A stretch of DNA of 64,000 nt from Pseudomonas sp. GM78 (lineage in GTDB: Bacteria; Pseudomonadota; Gammaproteobacteria; Pseudomonadales; Pseudomonadaceae), in assembly GCF_000282475.1 (NCBI RefSeq), contig NZ_AKJF01000120.1:1-64000 (forward strand), given 5' to 3'. The notes under the pieces were generated by a model that ran no database searches, was not told the DNA's origin, and worked only from the letters and a program-made list of their open reading frames with translations. Shown piece after piece: positions 18,547 through 27,748 of this stretch. Position 1 is the stretch's first letter; every line of letters begins with the position of its first letter. The position numbers were made by a program, and so were the translations under genes.

Positions 18547-18747
18547 TCAGGCTCCCATCACCAGGATCAACGTCGCGCACACGCAGACGTACAACGCACC
18601 TTCGAACAAGGCTTCGTGCCAGACGAACTGCAACACGCCCAGGCGCCGCAGAATCCAGTCCAGCACCAGGAAAACCGGCACTCCCAGGAGCAACGCCTGG
18701 GCGATCGGCGGCAGGTAGACGCCGCCTATTTCCAGATCAATGGGCAA
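18547..18747 (-). CDS. DUF1656 small membrane protein (AaeX-like)
   Basis: The 66-residue protein with two membrane helices (about residues 8-28 and 45-64) matches the DUF1656/AaeX family found with FUSC and HlyD exporters. The open frame extends further, but TTG 18747 (reading M-PIDLEIGGVYLPP) fits the family length. It has AAGGAG eight bases or so upstream and overlaps the end of the FUSC gene. The specific role in the pump is unknown. Confidence 0.85.
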   Translation of the reverse strand: MPIDLEIGGVYLPPIAQALLLGVPVFLVLDWILRRLGVLQFVWHEALFEGALYVCVCATLILVMGA

Positions 18748-20872
18748 GCTCGGGTACTCCTTGCAAGGTGGCGGGTTCGAAGTGGCCACGGTGGCGTTCC
18801 AGGAACGACACCACGATCAACAGCGCCACGCGCATGCGAAACACCGACCAGAGGTGTTCATGAACGCTCGAGTGCAGCGCGTCCAGTTCATCACCCAAGG
18901 CGTGCAGACTGTCGAGCACACTGTCCACGTGAATGTCCGGCCGGCCTGCCACCAGCCTCCCGGTTTCGCGCACCGTGGCGAGCAATCGGCTTTGCAACTG
19001 CGGGCTAAGCAATGTGTTGTTCTGCCCCTGTTGGCGCAGCTGGTTCAAGGCGATGCCCAGCGCCATGCACCCCAGGCTGACGTCGAACAGGTCCCGCGCG
19101 GGTTTGTCCTGGATGGCGGGCATCAATCCCAGCATCATGGTCAGGCGATCGACCATGCGACTCTCGAAGGCAAACTGGTTTTCATCGGTGGCCGGGGTTT
19201 TCAGCAAGGCGTAGACCTGCTCGCAGTTCTCCCTGAACAAGCGGCGCATCCGCAGCACGGGCCTGAAGGGAAAGATCAAGGCATAGACACTCAACGCCAG
19301 TGTCGCGGCGCACACGTAAGCACCGGCAAACTCGAACCACTGGATGGCGCTGTTTTGCCCGATGCCGGTATTTTGCGGGCCCAACAACAGGCACGTCATC
19401 AGCCCCAGGCCAATCCCCGTGCCCGTCGTGGCCGGGCTGGACAACCCCACGGCGACGGCATACAGCATTGGCGCCAGCAACAGCGCCAGCAGCTCGAAAC
19501 TGCTGATCATCGGCACCAGCGCGAACTGCAGCACCGACGACAACACCAGTGCCAGCGCCAGCCCCCGGGCATAGCTCTGGGCAGCCAGCAGTGGCCGGGG
19601 AAACGTCGCCATCAACGAACAGAGAATCCCCACCACGACCATCCCGCCCCGGGCGCCGTCCCATCCGGTTTCAATCCAGATCAGCCCGGCCACCATCAGT
19701 GCGCAGTAAGCGCGGATGGCATTCATCGTCGCCAGGGTGAAATCCAGGTGCAAAGGATTGGCCTGGCCGCGATAAACGCTACTGGCCTTGCGCCCGGTCT
19801 GGATTACATCGCTCAATTCCAGGATCGTTTCAAGCTGCTGCAGCATGCGCGCCTGTTCCCAGCGCAACGACCATGACAGCGAGCGCAGGGTGGCCTTGAA
19901 GGGTTCGATCAGTTGCTCCGAGCGGTACGCCAGTGCATCGAAACGCGTTTGCAACGCAGCAAACTGGCGCCGTTGCTCGGCGGGCATCGCGCGCCCCTGC
20001 CGGGCCAGTTCATCGAGAAAGACCAGTTCTTCGTCGAGCAACTGCCGTATTTCCCCGGGTATCTCGCCTTCCCAGCGCTCGAGCAACAGTTCGCGTTGAT
20101 GGCGCAAGGCAGTGAGCCGTGCCGTCAGCAGCACCAGTTGGTTGCCGAGTAACTGCACCAGGTCGTCGGCGCTGCGCAAACGCGGCGCGTCGTAATACAG
20201 ATGCCGGCGTACCCCCTCAAGCGCGCTGATCTGCCCCAGTAATTGCATTTGCCGCCGGTGGAAGTCGGCTTCGCTTTCCTCGGTGCGGATAACGGCGCTG
20301 GCATGGGTCGCCAGCAGCTTGATCACCTGGTCGATCCGGTCGAAATACTCCTTGGCCACGGCCTCGGGGCGCGCGGTCAGCAGGCTGACCACGCAGACGC
20401 AAGCCACCGCCAGCAGCGTCTCGGTCACGCGGGTCACGGCCAGCAGGAAGGTACCGTCTTGATCGGGCACCGCCAGCAATCCCACGACCACGGCCGTGTA
20501 GCCGCTGAGGACAAAGGCCTGCGAACTGGTATAGCGCAACAAGGTGCCACCGGCGGTGCACAATGCCAGCCACAGCGACAAGGTCATGATGAAAGGCAGC
20601 GGCGCCTGGGGGAAGATCGCCATGATCAGTACGGCCACCGCCGCCCCCAGGGTGGTGCCGATGACCTGGCCGAAACTGCGGGCCAGCACCATGCCGGCCA
20701 AGGGTTGACTGATGATGACCACGGCCATGATCGACCACTTGGGCTGCTCGAGGTCGAATACGAACGCCAGGTACAGGGTCAACAGCCCGGCCGCAATGGT
20801 TCTCAAGGCGAACAGCAGCACCCCGCGCCCGGGGTTGAGCATCGCCTTGAAGTATTGCAGCAGCGCTTGCAT
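18737..20872 (-). CDS. FUSC-family inner-membrane exporter (AaeB/fusaric-acid-resistance type)
   Basis: The 711-residue protein has two blocks of about six hydrophobic segments (N-terminal about 15-180, C-terminal about 360-500), each followed by a long helical cytoplasmic part. This is the duplicated FUSC architecture. WSIMAVVIISQPLAGMVLARSFGQVIGTTLGA is the characteristic first-repeat pattern. The frame is open 110 codons upstream without membrane character, so ATG 20872 (MQALLQYFKAML) is taken as the start. It is cotranscribed with DUF1656 and HlyD genes. The substrate cannot be read from the sequence; aromatic carboxylic acids are typical. Confidence 0.9.
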   Translation of the reverse strand: MQALLQYFKAMLNPGRGVLLFALRTIAAGLLTLYLAFVFDLEQPKWSIMAVVIISQPLAGMVLARSFGQVIGTTLGAAVAVLIMAIFPQAPLPFIMTLSLWLALCTAGGTLLRYTSSQAFVLSGYTAVVVGLLAVPDQDGTFLLAVTRVTETLLAVACVCVVSLLTARPEAVAKEYFDRIDQVIKLLATHASAVIRTEESEADFHRRQMQLLGQISALEGVRRHLYYDAPRLRSADDLVQLLGNQLVLLTARLTALRHQRELLLERWEGEIPGEIRQLLDEELVFLDELARQGRAMPAEQRRQFAALQTRFDALAYRSEQLIEPFKATLRSLSWSLRWEQARMLQQLETILELSDVIQTGRKASSVYRGQANPLHLDFTLATMNAIRAYCALMVAGLIWIETGWDGARGGMVVVGILCSLMATFPRPLLAAQSYARGLALALVLSSVLQFALVPMISSFELLALLLAPMLYAVAVGLSSPATTGTGIGLGLMTCLLLGPQNTGIGQNSAIQWFEFAGAYVCAATLALSVYALIFPFRPVLRMRRLFRENCEQVYALLKTPATDENQFAFESRMVDRLTMMLGLMPAIQDKPARDLFDVSLGCMALGIALNQLRQQGQNNTLLSPQLQSRLLATVRETGRLVAGRPDIHVDSVLDSLHALGDELDALHSSVHEHLWSVFRMRVALLIVVSFLERHRGHFEPATLQGVPELAH

Positions 20873-21019
20873 GGGTACACCCGTCCAGTCCACTCCAGCA
20901 AGCGTAGTCACAGCATCGGGGTCTGGACAGGTTTGCGTATCGCAGTCAGGGTTTGACTCAAGGCCCCGCCTGACCGAAGCTGACAGCTTTGCCAAAGCCT
21001 GCCAGCTTCCGGATTCTGC

Positions 21020-22075
21020 ATGCCCCAGTCCCGCCGCTACCTGCTCATCAGTCTCTGCGTCCTGTTTGCCATCGGCCTTGCCTGGATGTTCCTGCGCAGC
21101 AGCACCCCGGTGGTGCCCGAAGCAATCAAGCGCGGTTACACCGAAGCGCTGACGGCAGCCCGCAACGGCCAACCGGGGGCCGCGCGGGTGCTCTACCAGC
21201 AATTGGCCCGCCCGGACATTTCACCCAAGCGACGCGTCTGGCTGCATGCCGAACTGCCCAACTACCCCAGCTCCGTGGCGCTGAAGCTTGCGGATGCGGA
21301 CTTGCAGCATGAGGCGCCCGAGGTCCGCATCGCAGCGATCAAAAGCATCAGCGCACTGGTGCCCAGCGGCCAGCGCAGCCTGTTGCTGGGGCCGTTGCTC
21401 GATGACGGCGAGCAGAACGTGCGACTGGCCGCCGTCAATGCGCTGCTGGGCTTGTCGCCCGATGATCTCGGCCTGTATTTCGGCCCTCTGGAGCAAGCCA
21501 TCGACGCCTGGCAGCAGGTGTTGAAAATCGCGCCTGAAAGCGCCGACAACCAGTACCAACTCGCGCGGCTGTACCTGCACAACGCCCAATTGAAAGAGGC
21601 GCAACAGGCGCTCGAACACTCGTTGCGCCTCGACCCTGGCAAGCTGCCGGCGCTGGTGATGCAGATCGAAGTACTGGACAAACAGGGCCAGGCCGACGCC
21701 GCCCGCCAACTGTTGGCCAAACAACTCAAGGCCCAGCCCGACTCGGCCTATTTGCAACACGCACTGGGGCTTTGGTTGCTGCATCACGGCCAAAGCGAGT
21801 TCGCCCTGCTAGGTTTATCAAAGGCCGTGGAGCTTGAGCCGAACAACAAGGATTACCGCTACGACCTGGCCACCACGCTGCATGGCGAACAGGAACTGGA
21901 AGCGGCGCAGAAACAGCTGCAGGAAATCGTCCAGCGCCACCCGAACGATCGTCGGGCACGGGTGTTGCTGATCAATTACTGGAAAGAAAGCGGACAGTTG
22001 CAGAACGTGCAGATATTGCTGGCGCAGCTTGAGCAAATGAATCCGGATGATCCGGCGTTGCAGCAAGGGCTATAA
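21020..22075 (+). CDS. Membrane-anchored TPR-repeat protein
   Basis: The 351-residue protein has an N-terminal signal-anchor (about residues 6-24, YLLISLCVLFAIGLAWMFL). A degenerate HEAT-like segment (about 85-145) is followed by three or more TPR units (about 165-340, with ALEHSLRLDPG, LGLSKAVELEPN and LQEIVQRHPND). It is probably a periplasm-facing scaffold for protein contacts. It is divergent from the FUSC operon and followed by a REP pair. No partner is suggested by the neighbours. Confidence 0.8.
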   Translation: MPQSRRYLLISLCVLFAIGLAWMFLRSSTPVVPEAIKRGYTEALTAARNGQPGAARVLYQQLARPDISPKRRVWLHAELPNYPSSVALKLADADLQHEAPEVRIAAIKSISALVPSGQRSLLLGPLLDDGEQNVRLAAVNALLGLSPDDLGLYFGPLEQAIDAWQQVLKIAPESADNQYQLARLYLHNAQLKEAQQALEHSLRLDPGKLPALVMQIEVLDKQGQADAARQLLAKQLKAQPDSAYLQHALGLWLLHHGQSEFALLGLSKAVELEPNNKDYRYDLATTLHGEQELEAAQKQLQEIVQRHPNDRRARVLLINYWKESGQLQNVQILLAQLEQMNPDDPALQQGL

Positions 22076-22084
22076 AACGTTCCT

Positions 22085-22182
22085 CGCCTGTAGGAGCCAG
22101 GCTTGCCGGCGAAGAACGATAACGCGGTGCAACAGCTACACCGCAGCGTCTGGTTCGCCGGCAAGCCTGGCTCCTACAGGCG
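22085..22182. repeat. REP-type palindrome with 29-bp perfect arms
   Basis: Arms at 22085-22113 and 22154-22182 are perfectly complementary (CGCCTGTAGGAGCCAGGCTT and onward). The core GCCGGCAAGCCTGGCTCC is of a different REP subtype from most others in this window. It can fold into a long hairpin between the TPR and KaiC-like genes. Confidence 0.9.
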
Positions 22183-22321
22183 AAAAACGATGACGCGGGC
22201 AAGGGTGCGTAGGCCCAACGTCCCCCTACAAAAAGTTGAACGCTCATTACGACCCAGGGTCAAGAGAACAGGCAGCCCGTCACCAGCTGCCTCGTTTCCC
22301 CTAGTCATGAGAGGGCATTTT

Positions 22322-23824
22322 TTGACTACATCCAACGAGTTGACCAGCGTAAAAGCCGCCACAGGAATTGATGGTCTCGATGACATCCTCGATGGCGGAC
22401 TGTCCCGCGGCCATGTGTTTTTACTTGAAGGCGAACCCGGAACCGGCAAAACCACGGTCGCCCTGCACTTTTTGCTGGCTGGCGCCCAAGCCGGCGAGCG
22501 CTCGTTGTACATCACCCTGTCCGAAACCGAACGCGAATTGCGCCAGGGTGCACGTTCCCATGGCTGGGAGCTGGACGATAACGTCCATATCTTCGAACTG
22601 ACGCCCCCCGAAAGCCTGCTGACCGCCGAGCACCAGCAATCGCTGTTGTACTCCTCGGACCTGGAACTGGGTGAGGCCACCAAACAGATTTTTGAAGTGG
22701 TCGAACGCGTCAGGCCGACCCGCGTGGTGCTCGACAGCCTCTCCGAGATTCGCCTGCTGGCGCAAAGCTCGCTGCGCTATCGTCGGCAGATCCTCGCCAT
22801 CAAGCACTATTTCGTGCGCTACGAGGCCACGGTGCTGCTGCTCGATGACCTGACCACCGAATCTTTGGACAAGACCGTGCACAGCGTGGCTCACGGCGTG
22901 ATTCGCCTCGAGGAACTGACGCCCAACTATGGCGCCGAGCGCCGACGCGTTCGGGTGGTGAAATACCGTGGCCAGAAGTACCGCGGCGGCTTTCATGATT
23001 TCACCATCATGGGCAACGGCGTACACGTGTTCCCGCGCCTGGTGGCCGCCGAGCACCGTGGGGACTACCTGCGCCAACAGTTGACCAGCGGCATCCGCGA
23101 AATGGATGCGCTGCTCGGCGGCGGTATCGAGACGGGCTCAAGCACCCTGATCCTCGGCCCGGCCGGCACCGGCAAGTCGCTGATCTCGATGATTTTCGCC
23201 GCCGCGGCCGTGAGCCGAGGCGAGAAAGCGGCGCTGTTTATCTTCGATGAAGAGCTTGGCCTGCTGTTCGCACGCATGAAGAACATCGGGATCGACTTGA
23301 GTGCGCTGCAAGACAGCGGCAATCTGCTGATAGAGCAAGTGGACGCCGCTGAACTGTCCCCCGGCGAGTTCTCCCACCGGGTGCGTCGCTGCGTCGATGA
23401 GGGCGACATCAAGACCGTGGTGATCGACAGTATCAACGGTTACCAAGCGGCGATGCCGGAAGAAAACGCCCTGGTGCTGCACATGCACGAGCTGCTGCTG
23501 TACCTCAATCGCAAAGGCGCAGCGACCTTCATGACCGTTGCCCAGCATGGCCTGGTCGGTGACATGCAGGCCCCGGTGGACATTACCTACCTGGCCGATA
23601 CGGTCATTCTGTTGCGCTACTTCGAAGCCCTGGGCAAGGTTCGGCGTGCCATTTCGATCATCAAGAAACGCACCGGCAGCCATGAATCGACCATCCGCGA
23701 ATACAAGATCAGCGCCAACGGCATGACCATAGGCGATCCGCTGGAAACCTTCCAGGGCGTATTGCGCGGTGTCCCGACCTACCTGGGCGCGAGCAATCCC
23801 CTGCTCAGGGATGAGACACCGTGA
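22322..23824 (+). CDS. KaiC-like protein with two RecA-type ATPase domains
   Basis: The 500-residue protein has two tandem KaiC/RadA-type domains. The first Walker A is GEPGTGKTT at about 37-45, with VVLDSLSEIR as Walker B. The second Walker A is GPAGTGKS at about 279-286, with TVVIDSINGY as Walker B. Non-cyanobacterial KaiC homologues usually act in signalling or stress with an adjacent kinase. TTG 22322 is chosen as start because AGAGG lies 8 bases before it; ATG 22307 is the alternative and adds five residues. It overlaps the following histidine kinase by four bases (GTGA), so the two are translationally coupled. Confidence 0.85.
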   Translation: MTTSNELTSVKAATGIDGLDDILDGGLSRGHVFLLEGEPGTGKTTVALHFLLAGAQAGERSLYITLSETERELRQGARSHGWELDDNVHIFELTPPESLLTAEHQQSLLYSSDLELGEATKQIFEVVERVRPTRVVLDSLSEIRLLAQSSLRYRRQILAIKHYFVRYEATVLLLDDLTTESLDKTVHSVAHGVIRLEELTPNYGAERRRVRVVKYRGQKYRGGFHDFTIMGNGVHVFPRLVAAEHRGDYLRQQLTSGIREMDALLGGGIETGSSTLILGPAGTGKSLISMIFAAAAVSRGEKAALFIFDEELGLLFARMKNIGIDLSALQDSGNLLIEQVDAAELSPGEFSHRVRRCVDEGDIKTVVIDSINGYQAAMPEENALVLHMHELLLYLNRKGAATFMTVAQHGLVGDMQAPVDITYLADTVILLRYFEALGKVRRAISIIKKRTGSHESTIREYKISANGMTIGDPLETFQGVLRGVPTYLGASNPLLRDETP

Positions 23825-25491
23825 CAGTCAATCAAGCGACGTCCGAGCGTGCGATCATTCTTGCCCCCTTGGGGCGAGACAGCCAGATCGCCTTGACCTT
23901 GCTCAACGAGGCCGGCTTCGGCGGGGTCGTCAGCAAGGACCTGGCGGGGCTTTGCCACGAACTGCAACAAGGTGCCGGCCTGTTGCTCATGTCCAGCGAA
24001 GCCCTGCTGCGCAGCGATCTTGAGCCGCTGCTGGGGCTGATCGAGCAGCAACCGGCATGGTCGGATTTGCCGATCGTGTTGCTGACTCACCATGGTGGCC
24101 CGGAACACAACCCGGCGTCGCGTTTTGGCCCTCTGCTGGGTAACGTCACGTTCCTCGAACGCCCCTTCCACCCGGAAACCTTGATCAGCATGGTCACTGC
24201 CGCCCTGCGCGGTCGAAGGCGACAGTATGAAGCCAGAGACCGGCTGGTGGACTTGAGCATGAGTGAACTGCGCCTGCAAAACACCCTCGAGACCCTGGAG
24301 CAACAGGTCGAAGAGCGCACCGCGCAGCTGCGCCACAACGAGGAGGTGCTGCGTCAGTCGCAAAAAATGGAAGCGGTCGGCCAACTCACCGGCGGCATCG
24401 CCCATGACTTCAACAACATGCTGACCGGCATCATCGGCAGCCTGGAGTTGTTGCGCCGGCGCCTGGCCCGTGGGCGCACAGAGGACCTGGACAGCCTGAT
24501 CGACCTCGGCGTGACGTCCGCCAATCGTGCGGCGAGCCTGACCCACCGTCTGCTGGCGTTTTCCCGTCGCCAGTCGCTCGACTCAAAGCCCGTGGACATG
24601 AATAACCTGGTGGTCTCCATGGGCGAGCTGTTGCAACGCAGCATCAACGAAAGCATCGACCTGGACATGCAGTTGAACGAGCAGCTGTGGGTCGCCGAAG
24701 CCGACCCCAATCAACTGGAAAGCGCCCTGCTCAACCTGGTCATCAATGCCCGCGACGCCATGCCTGATGGTGGGAAACTGCTGGTGCAGACCTCGAATCG
24801 CAAGTTGGACGCCGATTTCACCAGGCCCCACGGTAACCTCGCGCCAGGTGACTACGTGGTACTGAGCGTCACCGACAATGGCTGCGGCATGCCGCAAAGC
24901 ACGATCAATCGAGCCTTCGATCCATTCTTTACCACCAAACCCATCGGCCAGGGCACGGGCCTTGGCTTATCGATGATCTATGGCTTCAGCAAGCAATCGG
25001 GCGGACATGTCGCGATTCAAAGCGAAGTCGGCCAAGGCACCACGGTGAACCTGTATTTGCCGCGTTTTGGCGGTGACCTACCCCAGGACAAGCCTATCGA
25101 CATCGAACATGCGCCTTACGCGCAAAATGGCGAGACCGTGCTGATCGTCGAGGACGATCCGGCGGTACGGTTATTGGTCAGCAACGTGCTGGGGGATCTG
25201 GGGTATGCCTTTGTCGAGGCCAGCGATGCCGACAGTGCGATGCCGATCCTCGACTCGACCCAGCGCATCGACCTGCTGATCAGCGACGTGGGCCTGCCCG
25301 GCATGAATGGCCGGCAACTGGCGGAAATCGGCCGGCAGCTGCGGCCGCAGCTGAGGGTCTTGTTCATTACCGGGTATGCCGAACATGCGGCGGTGCGCGG
25401 CGGGTTCCTGGACCCGGGCATGCAGATGATCACCAAGCCGTTTACCTTCGATCTGTTGACGGCCAAGGTGCAGGAGATGATTCGCGTGTAG
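23821..25491 (+). CDS. Hybrid histidine kinase with N-terminal pseudo-receiver
   Basis: The 556-residue protein reads as follows. Residues 5-130 form a receiver-like domain that lacks the phospho-Asp (LLLMSSEAL) and has Arg for the conserved Lys (LERPFHP). A coiled coil lies near 140-175. HisKA has His195 in GGIAHDFNN. HATPase has N-box NLVINARDAM (about 306-313), DNGCGMP and GTGLGLS. A C-terminal receiver carries Asp489. It is coupled to the KaiC-like gene through GTGA (GTG start). The combination suggests that the KaiC-like ATPase modulates the kinase. It is convergent with the receiver gene downstream. Confidence 0.9.
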   Translation: MTVNQATSERAIILAPLGRDSQIALTLLNEAGFGGVVSKDLAGLCHELQQGAGLLLMSSEALLRSDLEPLLGLIEQQPAWSDLPIVLLTHHGGPEHNPASRFGPLLGNVTFLERPFHPETLISMVTAALRGRRRQYEARDRLVDLSMSELRLQNTLETLEQQVEERTAQLRHNEEVLRQSQKMEAVGQLTGGIAHDFNNMLTGIIGSLELLRRRLARGRTEDLDSLIDLGVTSANRAASLTHRLLAFSRRQSLDSKPVDMNNLVVSMGELLQRSINESIDLDMQLNEQLWVAEADPNQLESALLNLVINARDAMPDGGKLLVQTSNRKLDADFTRPHGNLAPGDYVVLSVTDNGCGMPQSTINRAFDPFFTTKPIGQGTGLGLSMIYGFSKQSGGHVAIQSEVGQGTTVNLYLPRFGGDLPQDKPIDIEHAPYAQNGETVLIVEDDPAVRLLVSNVLGDLGYAFVEASDADSAMPILDSTQRIDLLISDVGLPGMNGRQLAEIGRQLRPQLRVLFITGYAEHAAVRGGFLDPGMQMITKPFTFDLLTAKVQEMIRV

Positions 25492-25518
25492 GAGCTGCCG
25501 CAGGTTGCGGCAGTTCCT
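25490..25518. terminator. Hairpin between two convergent signalling genes
   Basis: A 13-bp stem, AGGAGCTGCCGCA with TGCGGCAGTTCCT (one G-T pair), has a 3-base loop and starts at the kinase stop codon. No T-run follows, so it is a REP-like or weak bidirectional terminator. Confidence 0.45.
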
Positions 25519-25524
25519 ACCGGG

Positions 25525-25902
25525 TCAGGACAGCATTTCCTGCATCAGTTCCTGCAACCTGTCCAGATCGAATGGCTTTTCCAGAATCGGCGCCTTGCGG
25601 GTGATCGGGCTGTCCGTCTCGCGGATTTCCTGGGCGTAGCCGCTGATGAAAATCACCTTCAGCTCAGGCCGCAGTTTCACCGCGGGCTCGGCGATCTGCA
25701 CGCCGGAGATACCGCCGGGCAGGCGGAAGTCGGTGATCATCATGTCCAGGTGTGGCTTGCTGGCGAGGATTTCGAAGGCCTGCTCGCCGTTTTCGGCTTG
25801 CAGCACCCGATAGCCCTCCCCCGACAGGTAGGCCGACAGCACCATCAGGATGGAGGGATCGTCCTCGACGACGAGGACTACATCTTGTGCATCTTCACTC
25901 AT
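25525..25902 (-). CDS. Single-domain response regulator (receiver only)
   Basis: The 125-residue receiver has the acidic pair EDD (13-15), phospho-acceptor Asp58 in MMITDFRLPGG and the conserved Lys in LEKPFDL. No output domain is present, so it would pass phosphate or act by protein contact. The start is ATG 25902; a TTG seven codons upstream is less likely. It is the last gene of the minus-strand signalling operon, 77 bp after the kinase stop. Confidence 0.9.
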   Translation of the reverse strand: MSEDAQDVVLVVEDDPSILMVLSAYLSGEGYRVLQAENGEQAFEILASKPHLDMMITDFRLPGGISGVQIAEPAVKLRPELKVIFISGYAQEIRETDSPITRKAPILEKPFDLDRLQELMQEMLS

Positions 25903-25979
25903 GGGAAGCCTTTGTTCGGTCAATAGCTGCTGATACGACCCCGGGGTCGATCAGAGGTTGCGTTTATCGCACTGTTTTC

Positions 25980-27161
25980 CTACAGCGGCAGACAAACGCG
26001 AAACAGGGCGCCTTCGCCAATCCGGCTCTCGACGGTAATGGTACCGCCATGGGCGGCAACTATCTGTTCGGAAATAAACAACCCCAAGCCCAGCCCGGCG
26101 GCGACATGGTTGGCCGAGACACGCTCGAATTGCTGGAATATCCGTTGCTGGTTCTCTTCACTGATGCCAATTCCGTAATCACGGACTTCCACCCGCGCTT
26201 CATTGTTCTCACTGTACACCTTCAGCGAGATCGGGCTCTTGGCGCCGTAACGCAGGGCGTTGGTCAGCAGGTTGGAAATCACCTGTTCAATGCGAAATTC
26301 GTCCCAATCGCCCATCACCGGTTGCTCGGCATCCAGGCTGACCGACGCCTCGGCGGCTTCGATCTGTTGGGCAAAATTGTGCAGTAAACCGCGAACCAGT
26401 GCCGCCAGATCAAAGTGTGTCGGGCGAATCGACAACTTGCCGGTACGAATGCGTGACACATCGAGCATGTCTTCGATCAGGCGGATCAGGCTTTTGATCT
26501 GCCGTTCGTCGCGATCGACCATGGCGTGCATCTTGTCCAGGGTGAAGGCGGCGGCGTTGTCCCGGGCCAGGTGCATCTTGCGCAACTGGGTTTCAAGAAT
26601 CAAACCGTTGAGCGGCGTGCGTACTTCATGGGCAACGATGGACATGAAGTCATCGCGCATGCGCACCGCTTGCTCCAGCTCAAGCTGGGTACTGCGCAAC
26701 TGCTTGAGCAGCGCTTCCTGTTCCCGGCGACTCTGCTCCAGCGCTTCGACCTGCTGCTTCATGGCCTTGCTTTGGCGGTAGAGGTCGACGAAGACATTGA
26801 CCTTGCTCTTGACCGCCTGGATATCCAGGGGCTTGTGCAGGAAATCGACGGCGCCGCTTTCGTATCCTTTGAACGCGTAGTTCAGTTCGCGACCGGCGGC
26901 GCTGACGAACACGATCGGGATGTTCCTGGTTTTTTCCGTGCCACGCATCAACTCGGCCAGCTCGAAGCCATTCATGCCGGGCATCTGCACGTCGAGGATG
27001 GCCATGGCGAATTCGTGCTGCAACAACAGCGACAAGGCTTCGTCGGCCGACAGAGCCTTGTAGACGATGCGATCTTCGCGCTTGATCAGCGCTTCAAGTG
27101 CCAATAGGTTTTCTGGCAGATCGTCGACGATCAGCAGTTTGGCCTGGATATTACTTAGCAT
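25980..27161 (-). CDS. Receiver-histidine kinase
   Basis: The 393-residue protein has an N-terminal receiver (phospho-Asp57 in AILDVQMPGMNG) and a coiled coil (about 130-165). HisKA carries His178 (SIVAHEVRTPLNG), followed by HATPase (NLLTNALRYG, DYGIGI, GLGLGLFIS). It has no membrane segment, so it is a soluble kinase whose input is a phosphorylated receiver. Its ATG overlaps the CheB-like stop by 7 bases (ATGCTAA), a sign of coupling. It is probably downstream of the CHASE3 hybrid kinase in a phosphorelay. Confidence 0.92.
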   Translation of the reverse strand: MLSNIQAKLLIVDDLPENLLALEALIKREDRIVYKALSADEALSLLLQHEFAMAILDVQMPGMNGFELAELMRGTEKTRNIPIVFVSAAGRELNYAFKGYESGAVDFLHKPLDIQAVKSKVNVFVDLYRQSKAMKQQVEALEQSRREQEALLKQLRSTQLELEQAVRMRDDFMSIVAHEVRTPLNGLILETQLRKMHLARDNAAAFTLDKMHAMVDRDERQIKSLIRLIEDMLDVSRIRTGKLSIRPTHFDLAALVRGLLHNFAQQIEAAEASVSLDAEQPVMGDWDEFRIEQVISNLLTNALRYGAKSPISLKVYSENNEARVEVRDYGIGISEENQQRIFQQFERVSANHVAAGLGLGLFISEQIVAAHGGTITVESRIGEGALFRVCLPL

Positions 27162-27748
27162 GCGATTCGTTCCAGCTCGACAAGCAAGCGGCCGATGCCG
27201 CGTATGGGGAGTATGTGATCGGGTTGCAGAATATCCAGCGCCGCCTGGGGCATGGTCGCGACCTGGGCGTCGTCCGGGTCCTGGACGATGGTCAACCCGC
27301 CACGCCGCTTGACCTGGGACATGCCCTTGGCGCCATCCTGGTTGGCACCGGTCAGCAACACCGCGGCCAGGTGCGGGCCGTAGGCATCGGCGGCGGATTC
27401 GAACAGGTAATCGATGGCCGGCCGCGAGTGATGCACACGGTCTTCCAGGCTCAGGGAAAAACTGCGGTCCTGCTCAACCGACAGGTGGTACCCGGGTGTA
27501 GCGAAATACAGGGTTCCGGCTTGCACCGGGGTCTTGTCCATGGCCTCCAGGACCGGCAGCGACACACGCCGGGCAAAGACTTCCGCCAGGTGGCTACGGC
27601 GTTCGGCCGGCAAGTGCAGGACCACGATGATCGGCAATCCGAAACCCACACGCAGGGGACCCAGGATGTTGAGCAGCGCCTCAACTCCGCCAGCCGATGC
27701 GCCGATCACAATCGCTTCTATGGAAGGTAAACCCGTTGCGCTGTTCAT
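27155..27748 (-). CDS. CheB-type methylesterase domain protein without receiver
   Basis: The 197-residue protein is only the CheB catalytic domain. The triad is visible: Ser18 in GASAGG, His45 in VVLHLP and Asp138 in GANQDGA. The regulatory receiver of chemotaxis CheB is absent, so activity would be controlled in another way. The start is ATG 27748 inside ATGA, overlapping the CheR-like stop. No methyl-accepting receptor lies in the window, so the substrate is unknown. This is one of the CheB/CheR pairs that travel with hybrid kinases rather than with flagellar chemotaxis genes. Confidence 0.9.
   Translation of the reverse strand: MNSATGLPSIEAIVIGASAGGVEALLNILGPLRVGFGLPIIVVLHLPAERRSHLAEVFARRVSLPVLEAMDKTPVQAGTLYFATPGYHLSVEQDRSFSLSLEDRVHHSRPAIDYLFESAADAYGPHLAAVLLTGANQDGAKGMSQVKRRGGLTIVQDPDDAQVATMPQAALDILQPDHILPIRGIGRLLVELERIAC

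Noticed and set aside
20873-21202. 110-codon N-terminal extension of the FUSC gene
   Set aside because: The extension has no membrane character, runs into the divergent TPR gene, and the normal family start is at 20872.
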